Below the pieces are notes generated by a model, which saw nothing but the letters and a program-made list of their open reading frames with translations, was not told the origin of the DNA and did not search any database. This document shows, piece after piece, positions 51,131-64,000 of a stretch of 64,000 nucleotides of DNA (positions are counted from its first letter, which is position 1; every line of letters starts with the position of its first letter). Origin of the DNA: Maea johnstoni (Eukaryota > Annelida > Polychaeta > Spionida > Magelonidae). The stretch spans positions 40,730,721 to 40,794,720 of the forward strand of contig OZ012690.1 in the NCBI GenBank assembly GCA_963942565.1. Reading direction: 5' to 3'. Both the position numbers and the translations under genes were made by a program.

Positions 51131-52330
51131 TCAGTTACAGTACTACTTAGACTGTGTGTTGAAATTTCGTCGCATTGATACCAGTATATAGGTACATTTT
51201 TATGATTAGTGTGATTCATTTATTCCTTTACAGTGTTTTATTTGACTATTGAACCCGTACAAAGTGTATAATGCCTGGGTCTTCTACTGATAAGTACATT
51301 AAGAGTCATAGAAGTAGCCATCCAGCAGGGTGTACGATGCGAGTGGCTCTGAAGAAATGGGCATAGGATTTTCAAAAGAAACTTCTGCCCACAGTTATAG
51401 ACTAGGGAACATCACATTCAAAAAGTGGGTTGAATAAGTTATATATTTCTATCAAAGTCATTTTAAGAAAATAATATATCCATTCTTCCGTAATAGCCCT
51501 AACTGTAAATGTGAATAATTTGGAGGAAATTGTTTCACATGTGATACCAAAGTATGTGAATTGAGGCAACACTGTTGTGTGAAGTTCATAGTTCCGAGAA
51601 ACTAGCAAAATAACTTATCTGCTCGTATCTTAATTCTCTCTCACAGATACTCTAGTATTTGGTCTGCCATTCTGTTTAAAACTAAATACTCGCAATTGGT
51701 CTTATTATAAGAAAATGGGTGTAGGCAGGAGCATTTGTAGAATATCCCCAAATTACTCTCACAAATTAAGCCCATAAGCTAGCTGTAAGGGACATTTAGG
51801 AATGAATGAACCCAGACAGCAATAAAGTCCACAGTCCGTATTATGTATTTCCCGTGAGCCGACTAGATCAATTAAGTAGACATTACACGCCATAGTAGCT
51901 TACCCTTAAAACTAATAAACATAATCGTAAATACCACTTTGGCAAAACTACGCTTCCGCTGTCACTATGTAGTAATTGGATCAGGGCTCGCTACTTATAT
52001 TACAGGTGTGCATGTATACACTCACGTGCTTACCGATACTCAGGAAGACCCAATAATGAATTGTAAATGCAGTGATGCAATTCATTGCATATTGGTTCCA
52101 TCTGGTGGAAGCAATGTAAACAAACTTAATATAACACGCTTAAATTGCCTATCCATTCGAAGAGGAATAATGCAAAATCATACAGAACTTTATTACGCAA
52201 GGCCTAACCTAAACACAACATGACCATCATCCTAAGCTTCAGATTTACACCGTTATCGTTATCACCTACATCACATACATAATCATTACTATCTCAATGT
52301 GTCATCGTTATTGGCATAATAATTCTTATA
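51131..52330. other. Unassigned DNA
   Basis: No gene seen. 51710-51790 resembles the dispersed repeat noted at 5573-5665 and 46990-47090. Confidence 0.4.
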
Positions 52331-52333
52331 TCT

Positions 52334-52497
52334 ATACCATTATCATCATCTGCATCATCATCATCTTCATCATCATTATCATCATCATCATCATCATCAT
52401 CACCATCATCCTCATCATCATCCTCATCAATCGCAACCTTTCATTCCCCCTTTCTTTTTCACATCATCATCATCATCATCGTCGTCATCATCATTAC
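52334..52497. repeat. (ATC)n imperfect trinucleotide tract
   Basis: Two ATC/CAT-rich blocks separated by about 50 bp. Confidence 0.92.
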
Positions 52498-52932
52498 ATA
52501 TTGTTTTCCTGTGATACCTTATCGGGTACGTTTTTATGAAGGTTGGTCCATTGGTTCACTTAAGAATCTAAGATTTCATAAAAAACGCAAAGCGTCTTGC
52601 TACAACTAATATGACTGACGCAAACGGCTCTGTGCAGCTGGAGACATACCAGTTCCACTCTGCTCTCACTCAGTAGCAGCGGACTCCAACATTGACTCGC
52701 GTGGGATGTCCAAATATACTTAGTTCCTCGCGTGTCTGTATAGTACTCACAGAAATATGTTTATGTAGATGTGCTTAATTAAATGGATGAATCACGGTCA
52801 GTCAGTGCGTAGAAAAGACATGCCATGATTGACTGCAATATATTCAGCGAAACTCGCTAAGGCAATTCAGATGAGCCCAGGTATCACGGCTAAACACATT
52901 GTTAGCGCTAAGCTAACATATTCCATTGATAA

Positions 52933-56122
<3,190 letters not shown>

Positions 56123-56191
<69 letters not shown>

Positions 56192-56207
56192 CAGCAGCAG
56201 TAGTAGC

Positions 56208-56256
<49 letters not shown>
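56123..56256. repeat. (TAG)n trinucleotide tract, 134 bp
   Basis: TAG/GTA repeat with a short CAG-containing interruption near 56190-56210. Confidence 0.97.
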
Positions 56257-57676
56257 TACTCATAATAGCAGAGTAGGTGAAAGTTGAAAACGCGGTTGTC
56301 GGAGATAAGCTGACATAAGCATTTTTACTTACGGTCCATTTGATGCAACAAATAGAACCAAATCCTTAGTTATTTTCCGAAACAAATTCATAGACTATTG
56401 GCCCACGTTTTGTCTAGTTAAACATTATTATACGGGTCTAATAGGCAATCGTGTAGCTTCTTTAAATGGCATGTAGAGTCTTAGTTGTAGAACTGCTAGC
56501 ATGGTAATTCATCAGGTTGTATTACAGGTTGTGTCTGTCTTAGGGGAGATGATGGATGGAGGATAGGTGAGTGTGCCTACACCTGCTTAACTAATAAGCC
56601 CTCTTGACATACCGCACGTTTACCTGGCTCTAGTTTGACGTGCTTATTGACTGCCCTACCAGGAGCAGGATAAATCATGTCAATTACTCGTGGCAGCACT
56701 ATGCCAAAGTAAATGGACTAGAAAAGTAGTTGTTGACTTTTGAGTTCTCAGTTGCTTCATTAAACATTAATATAAACTTGCCTCTTACAATCAATTCCTT
56801 GGCATTTACTCGTGCATTTTCCTCCACTGTTCAATGAAACTCAACTAAGCCAAACGTAATGAAGGAGGGTTCAGGTATGAGAGTTGAGTATTTAGTGAAC
56901 ATCAAAGCAGTATTACGTGTGCTCATTATGAGAAAATCCAACTTTTGCCAATGAAACGTGATTTAAGATGAAATGTGTTTATTTCTACAATGACATTATC
57001 CAATAAAACAAACGTGTAAGATAACAGAAAGGAAGCTTTACTACATTTAGGCTCTGGGGTAGGGAATGCTAAGATGACAAGGTTTGTGACGAAAACACTT
57101 GATTACTGTCATCTTACGTTCTATACATGTCTATTGCCTGGAGAAATAAAACGTGCTTACTTCAAATATAGTATAAATTGTAGAGTATGAATAAACTGCT
57201 GATTGTGTGTCAACTTTGGATTAGCTGTGTTCGCGTCTGATTTTATACGTGAGTCAAAATGGTGCCAAAGCGGTTGTCAATTCTCAATTGACCTATCAGA
57301 CAGGGCACCAATGCTGCCAAAAATGTCGAAAGCTTGACAGGACTCAATCGCCTGTGCAGTAGCCTAGACCAATTCCCTGTGGGTGGATAGTACTATATGT
57401 CAAGAAATAATTTTAAATTTCTCAGTGATTTCGATTTCGAGTTTGGAATTTTGCTCAATTTACGAATGTTTCTGAATGTCTAAGTATTGCAAAATCAAGT
57501 TAGGTTTATCAGCAAGACATCCGCTTGATAAGTATAGGCTTCAGTTACTTTTGCTAAAAACCTTGTGTTGTTTATCATTAGTGATAAACACTCACCATTT
57601 GTAGGAATGGAATAGTCAGTCAGTGACTTTTAAGTTCTCATAAAAACCACTCAAACGAGAAATTATATATACTGTA
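56257..57676. other. Unassigned DNA
   Basis: No gene or recognised repeat. Confidence 0.4.
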
Positions 57677-58560
57677 TACCGTGTTAATATTGCGCATATA
57701 AAATAATGCGCTCAGCAGATAACTGCCTTTGATGCGCAGTTTAATTATTGCGCATTGATAACCTCCAGCCAGGGTGCCAAGGGTATGCAACCTACCCAGC
57801 TAGTGGGAAGGGTGGCGCTGCTATACTACTGGTTCACTTCGCAGACCTTCATGTTGTCTTTGTGAACAAATTTTGAACACGATTGACCATGAAATGACCG
57901 TGAAGAGAACACGAAGTAGCCCGAAGACAACACATTCTTTTCTTGTTTAGTCGTGTTTGGTGTTTTTGCATTCTTGTTAGCTTCAGCACAGGTCATGTTC
58001 ACTTCACATAGACTTGGTTTTATCTACCTGTTTCGTTCGTATATCTGCGTCTTTACTTTGTGTTGTGTACGTGTTGGATTGACGTTAGGTATGGTTCATT
58101 GGCTTCAAAAAGTATTTTTTCTGCGTAAAAACATATTCACTTCGGCCTCCGTGTGCGCCTAGCTTAACTCTGATTAGTGGTTACCGGCATGCTTGATCAC
58201 GCTCGAGTGTGCAGGTCGTCTACATTGTAATTGAACTTAGTGCGAGCAGAGGCCGCGAAGGGTCTTTATGTTGAATGACAAGCCGTAATATTAGTGTGTT
58301 GAATGGTACAAGAATAGGGATCCAATATCCAAGTAATTGATCACGCTCGAGTGTGCAGGTCGACTACATCGTAACTGAACTTAGTGCGAGCAGAGGCCGC
58401 GAAGGGTCGTTATGTTGAATGACAAGCCGTTATATCAGTGTGTTTAATGGTACAAGAATAGGGATCCAATATCCACGTAATAGTGCGCAGTTTAATGAAT
58501 GCGGACTCCATAGATGCGCAAAGTACGCATTAATTAAACTGCTGCAATATTAACACGGTA
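57677..58560. mobile_element. TIR element, about 884 bp, with internal tandem duplication
   Basis: The left end TACCGTGTTAATATTGCGCA and the complement of the right end (TACCGTGTTAATATTGCAGC) agree for 17 bases, with TA at the border. TTTAATTA and TGCGCA words recur inside both ends. A 144-bp unit beginning TTGATCACGCTCGAGTGTGC is duplicated at 58193-58336 and 58337-58480. It carries tRNA-like words (TAGTGGTTACCGG, GGTCGACTAC), so part may derive from a SINE. No transposase frame. Confidence 0.75.
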
Positions 58561-58570
58561 AACAGTTTAA

Positions 58571-58678
<108 letters not shown>

Positions 58679-59147
58679 CATGACGGAGTGAAACGTAAAT
58701 CAAAGGACAGCCCACTGATCACTGGATACTTTCCAAAATGCCGCCAGCCAAGTAACGGTACATCAGTGTATAGCTCATCTTCCCCCTGTATTGGCAAATG
58801 AAACCGGTTCGTAACAAATCTAATTGAAGTGCACTTCCGAAAGTAACAATGCAGACAAGCGAAACAATCAGAGTTGGAAACGTTTTCTTTTACAGTACAC
58901 ATTCCAAGTTTGTATCAAATTAAACTGCACCCAACGCTAATGGTTGCAATGCTTATGATTAGATGGTCATTGTGGCCATGATCCTTTATGTGTCATGCAG
59001 TTTACGTAAGTATACAAGTGGTCAGCAATTAGAGTAGTGGCACAATTCCTACACGTATTTAACCTTAAACAGGCATAATTGGAGATTGAGTAGCCTCAAA
59101 CAACTAAACGAAGCATTGAACAAGAAATTCTTTATATCTGAACTTAC

Positions 59148-59235
59148 CTAGTCTAGTTATGTATTCCACCTGTTTCTGACTGTTGGTTTGTCCTGTGATC
59201 ATTAGCGTGAGAGTCAGCAGCAGCAGCATGGTCAT
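59148..59235 (-). CDS. iGluR candidate first coding exon A (signal peptide)
   Basis: ATG at 59233-59235. It encodes MTMLLLLTLTLMITGQTNSQ, then KQVEYITRL, and ends one base into a Gly codon at donor GTAAGTTC. This is a classic signal peptide followed by the ITRL-G strand that begins the amino-terminal domain in kainate-type receptors. It has the same phase as exon B, so the two are either alternative first exons driven by separate promoters or the first exons of two tandem receptor genes. I found no other receptor exons between 40.7 and 59.1 kb. Confidence 0.65.
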
Positions 59236-59624
59236 GTTTGCAGATGCTGTTTCTGCTGTACACAGTGATGGCACCAAGACCAATAGGTAGAGAGTCAGCC
59301 ACTATTACTACCAGCTGCGCCAGCTTCTTCACAATAGTATTGTATCTATCACATCTATCACAGTTAGCCTAATGTACTGTCCCATGTCCACATATACTGC
59401 TGGAGTAATGGTGCTACATATATGAAACGGTGTCACTAATTAGATAATCTGTTTGTCTGGTCCAAGATGCATAACGTACATTGTCGTCCACTGTCTAGTA
59501 GTGGGGAGCTGCCAGTGCATGCTAATGGAGCGCCAGGCTGTTTGACAGAGGAAGTACTCATGAATCATGAGGCACCTCTAGAGGAGATGTTCATTCAGTC
59601 CTAAGCCAACCACACATAGGCCAC

Positions 59625-60020
<396 letters not shown>

Positions 60021-60445
60021 TCCATAACACGCCCTCCACAGAACCATAGTGCACTTCACGTTCTGTCTGGTTAAAATCCAGGCAGCCACTGTTTACAGTG
60101 ACTGATTGCAAATTACATCATTGAAAGCATACAGTTCGAATGCTCTGCCGAATAACGTGACTTATAAGTGAATGTTATTCCTAGCAGAACAACTATATGA
60201 ATGCAATAAAGCAACACAAATGTCTTTTTAAAATAAAGTTTTTCAATGAGGTACTGATCCAGCCGTACATTGTGACTTTTTGAAATGGAGAGCAATTAGA
60301 AAAATATGGGGTACTTTTAGACAGGTCGTATTTCTTTAAAGGTCAGTAATAAATGGAATCACGCAATACATTCTTCTTAGACGTTTGATAAGTTACATAC
60401 AGTGCATGTGCGTCGACATAACACCGGTATCTTTCCATTTCTCGG

Positions 60446-60525
60446 ATCTCCCTCATTAGCCGAGTGGTTAAGCACATCACTCACAAACAGGCGGCCATGG
60501 CTCACCTCTTAACGTCGTATCGACT
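60446..60525 (+). mobile_element. tRNA-like SINE head (degenerate)
   Basis: CATTAGCCGAGTGGTTAAGC is a good A box in a leucine/serine-tRNA-like context. GGCTCACCTC, about 43 bp further on, is a weak B box. No intact cloverleaf or body was identified. Confidence 0.4.
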
Positions 60526-62779
60526 TTGGCCTTGGAAATGTTGAAGTTGATTCTTAGTTAGCCTTACAGCATTGCATTTGTATGTTGGTGTACAGTTAAA
60601 ATATTTGATTCCTGTACAAGTTGATCATGTGTCTGTCAGCGACTTTTAGACCAGTTGTCCTAGCCTTCCCGGCTGCGCGTTCCAGATAATTAAGTATGCG
60701 TATTTATGACCAATTTATGTGCGTACTAAGACTATATTGAGTTGTGGTGTCACGTGTTGCGTTATCTATGCACCTAAGTGACAAACGACGTGCGGTTGTG
60801 TAACACACATTTAATGTAGGAATTAGATATCTTCACTGCTGTACTTGGTTTACGGCTGGATCAATCGCTTCATTTAGCCAGGGTGTTATCGGTACTGTGT
60901 GGTTGGCAGTGCTATGTAAAACAGGCACACCGCTTGCTTTACGATATCCTAAAAACGTGCGAGCCTTGTTCTATACGGGAGGAGATAGGCGGCATCGTAA
61001 TGATGGGGATTAACTTAGACAGTGCAGTGGCAAGAATTATCAACGCTACCATGACTATACTAGCACACGTGGCCCAGGGCAGAATGAAATGGTATTGGTT
61101 AGATTTTTCTGACGTAATTTCAAATTTGGAAATATTGGAAATACATGTTTGGAAAAAGCTGTTGATCCCTGGTCACTTTTAACAGTAACCTGCTTTCAGC
61201 TTGTATCCCACCAGCCGAATTCTGGGCATAAAAGTGTTAATGTACGTGTTAATGGTGCTATAATCATTAATCACGTTACCAGGAACGTGTGTATAAGGGA
61301 TTTGCTAAGCTGCCATTTCAAGGTATCCTGTATATGCCCAGTGCAGTCTAGAGCCCCAAAATCGGGTAGAATTGTAGCTATGCAAAATATGCACCAAATG
61401 GCATCCGTGCCAACAATAGGCCATTACCATGGCATGCTCCATTGGAAAATTAATAAATAGATCATTTACTGGGTTTTAAGGCTACAAGGCATTTTCTTCA
61501 TTAGGAGGAGCATGTTTTATGAACATATCAATACGTCCGGTATCAGTGTAGATTAAGCATTGAGAATTTTGTTAAAAGAATACAATCCAGCACTTTTATT
61601 GGTCCAAAGCCGTTAGCCTAAATTCTTCAAAAGAAGCAGGGGATCATTTTTTATAAAACTTTCGCAGATCAAGCAAAACATGTTTCCAAAACCTGTTTCT
61701 ACTTTTCATAACATCTTATCAACATATTTCGCACCCTAAATCAATACCTTATCAACACCATATGCTTAAGGGAAGACTCTCTAGCCTTCCTAGCTACAGG
61801 GTTTGAATACCTTGCTGGGGCTACGTAATGCATACTCTTCAACTTCAAAATGGGTAAAACAAACGGCAGATCATCATCAAAAATGTTTGGCAATATTCGA
61901 TAAGATAACAGTCTTCATCTAGTAATTCCCAGATTTCTCCATTCGCAGAGCATCCATCTTACGTTTTTCTAAAGTCAATGCGATGTGTCTAGTGTTTATG
62001 GGAAATTGTTATTCGTGAGAGATCTCCCAACTTGTAGTTAAACGTTCGTTAATTCAACTCCTGTTATTCGTATTGAATTCTAATACTCCCAAAGTACAAC
62101 CCTGTCGTTATATCATTAAGTGGTCACCATAAAGCCAGTAGTGTCGTGGGAGATTCATGGGCCCTGAAGTGGTTCTTAATAACAGTGCGTCATGGTAAGC
62201 CTCTTCTATTAAGAACACACGATTATGAAGTGCTTCGTTCTCGCTAAATCAAATTAACCGTTTTTATTCATTTTCTTTTTACCTTCATTGGTAATTAAAT
62301 TATGATAGGTATTGGAATTAGTGGTGACCTTAAGTATCCACGCCAGTAGTGTGATTATGGAATCAGAATGTTGGTAACAACGTGTAAAAATCGGTAAACA
62401 TTCCACGCATTTTGAAGTTATGAAGGTAAGTATCCGCAATATACCATATGTCATGGACTATTTCCTGAACCCATATTAAATAGCAAAATACACGTAGGAA
62501 GTATTTTAGCACGGTATATGATGACAAATGGCACACCTTTCATCTCAGAAATCAAAAATGATTTTATTCTTTGACAAATTTCTCATTTATCCTTTGCAAA
62601 AGTTAAACGTCTTTTTCATTTAGCAACTAAAGGTTTATTGATTTTAGACCGAATATTCCTATTTAGATTTCAGAAGCCAAATATCTGAACGATTTGTAGT
62701 AGAATCTAATCATGCATTTGCAAATTCTGTTTTGGCATACCTCATGTGGTCAAGAATTATGATTATGTTGCTATGAATG

Positions 62780-62780
<1 letters not shown>
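60526..62780. other. Unassigned DNA
   Basis: Plus-strand frames of about 100 codons at 60883-61460 lack domain similarity and splice borders. I see no gene. Confidence 0.4.

Positions 62781-62781
<1 letters not shown>

Positions 62782-62824
<43 letters not shown>
62782..62824. repeat. (CT)n microsatellite
   Basis: CT repeat with two GT interruptions at its start. Confidence 0.95.
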
Positions 62825-62826
<2 letters not shown>

Positions 62827-63001
62827 ACCACTGTTTCATGTGGTGGATGTTCCAATACGATTCTAGTCCGTGTTAAAGTATTAAGTAAAATAAAAGTAGA
62901 ATGCACGTCACAATAAAGCTTTAGATATCAATGTTATTCTGAGGCCGTGCCTTCAGAATAGAACAGGCCAAACATAATAACAGTGTATTGGCTCGAGAGC
63001 A

Positions 63002-63185
63002 GGGCCAAGTTTTCTTTGGTTTGGTTTAGCCTCGGGTTCGACGTGGGCCTTGTTCAAAACCATAAACGTTTATCAACGTTGATACCGTTCAGATACCGTT
63101 TTCCTACCACGTTGATCAACGTTGATGGTCCTGTACAACGCCCATTCGAACACGAGGCTAAGCCAAACCAAAGAAAACTTGGCCC
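63002..63185. mobile_element. 184-bp near-perfect hairpin element
   Basis: Arms of about 80 bp: GGGCCAAGTTTTCTTTGGTT, then TAGCCTCG and GTTCGA on the left, inverse on the right (CGAGGCTAAGCCAAACCAAA, then GAAAACTTGGCCC). The centre holds GTTGATCAACGTTGAT-type words, themselves palindromic. A fold-back MITE; open frames across it are artefacts. Confidence 0.85.
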
Positions 63186-63626
63186 AGATAAAAGCAGGGC
63201 ATATGGAAACCAGTGGGGCTCATATGTAAAATGATTTGCCTTGTAGTAATTGATATGTACATCAAGTCTCTGTGGCGCAAACCCCAATGATAAAATAGAG
63301 TAACATTTGAAGATTGTTGAACCCAAAAACGTGGCTATATAGACAGTCATTTAAACATCCACTAGAAAGTGTTCGCCTCACACATATTAGTCGCAATATA
63401 CACATCGTAATGCAGTACGTTTTGCATGGACCCCACGGAAGTTGAGGTGTATGTTGTAAACCCGAGGTGATACGAGGCAAAGCCGAGTCAACCCGAGTTA
63501 TACCGGGGAGTTATATCACAAACACTACAGCTTCCGAGACTAGATGTGAGACTTTAATGTCTAAGATACATGTAGCTTTTACAATGGCAGCAAATACTAG
63601 AGATTGTCTAGCAATCCTCACACAGT

Positions 63627-63629
<3 letters not shown>

Positions 63630-63678
<49 letters not shown>
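63630..63678. repeat. (GA)n microsatellite
   Basis: Uninterrupted GA repeat. Confidence 0.97.
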
Positions 63679-63679
<1 letters not shown>

Positions 63680-63969
63680 ATGTCAGTCAGTCTGTGGCGC
63701 AGAGTCCACTGTCATACCACTTTGACCTACGTGGTATTTGTCCAGTACACATGAAGTTGTAGCGAATGTTTACTCGACAATATCATTGTACGTCTGCATT
63801 CTACCTATTAATGCAATATATGCGCTGAACGTAAAAGGGGGAGCCATTTGAATAACAAACATATTAAACCAGGTATACCATATATCCATAGCCCTATGCT
63901 TACAAACACAGTGTCCTAGAACCCATATAAATATGCAACATTTTAAATGTAAGGTTTGATTCCCAATCG

Positions 63970-64000
63970 TGTATATATGTATATATATATATATATATAT
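63970..64000. repeat. (TA)n array running off the window
   Basis: TA repeat continuing past the last base. Confidence 0.95.

Noticed and set aside
60883-61460. Two overlapping plus-strand frames of about 100 codons
   Set aside because: No domain, splice border or promoter support. Composition like neighbouring non-coding DNA.

Overview
The window looks like nuclear DNA of an intron-rich animal, most likely a marine invertebrate. The evidence is GT-AG introns with spliced frames, a metazoan ionotropic glutamate receptor (iGluR) gene, a tRNA-derived SINE, many short terminal-inverted-repeat (TIR) DNA elements, and very abundant (TA)n, (CT)n and trinucleotide microsatellites. I cannot fix the phylum. 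The DNA is AT-rich, unmasked, and has one 200-base gap of N.

One host gene dominates. An AMPA/kainate-class iGluR is read on the minus strand. Its main body lies at 14705-28847 in twelve conserved exons: amino-terminal domain, S1, TM1, pore loop, TM3, S2, TM4 and a short cytoplasmic tail. Two candidate signal-peptide first exons lie far upstream, at 40590-40689 and 59148-59235. Both end in the same splice phase. The pore and ligand-pocket residues are unusual: glycine at the Q/R site, and a Trp-Asp pair where kainate receptors carry Met-Glu. The exon encoding TM4 is preceded by a 78-bp minisatellite that copies its own splice acceptor and first 19 codons about a dozen times. One upstream exon carries two apparent single-base offsets.

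1-14.7 kb holds no recognised host gene. It contains several small TIR elements and one 4-kb element (6934-10921). That element has about 170-bp TIRs and an exact 9-bp target duplication. It carries a degraded gene of the widespread, uncharacterised VDNIDHNP/HEEADT protein family, and is itself interrupted by a hAT-like insertion. I regard this as the most interesting mobile system in the window.

28.9-59 kb is intron or 5' flank of the receptor. It is filled with (TA)n arrays, a SINE lodged between two such arrays, a 24-bp minisatellite of about 38 copies, degenerate 40-bp and 61-bp tandem repeats, and two possible terminal exons of other genes: a plus-strand CxxC pair at 37935-38247 and a minus-strand one at 34166-34325. 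59.2-64 kb is repeat-rich flank in which I see no gene.
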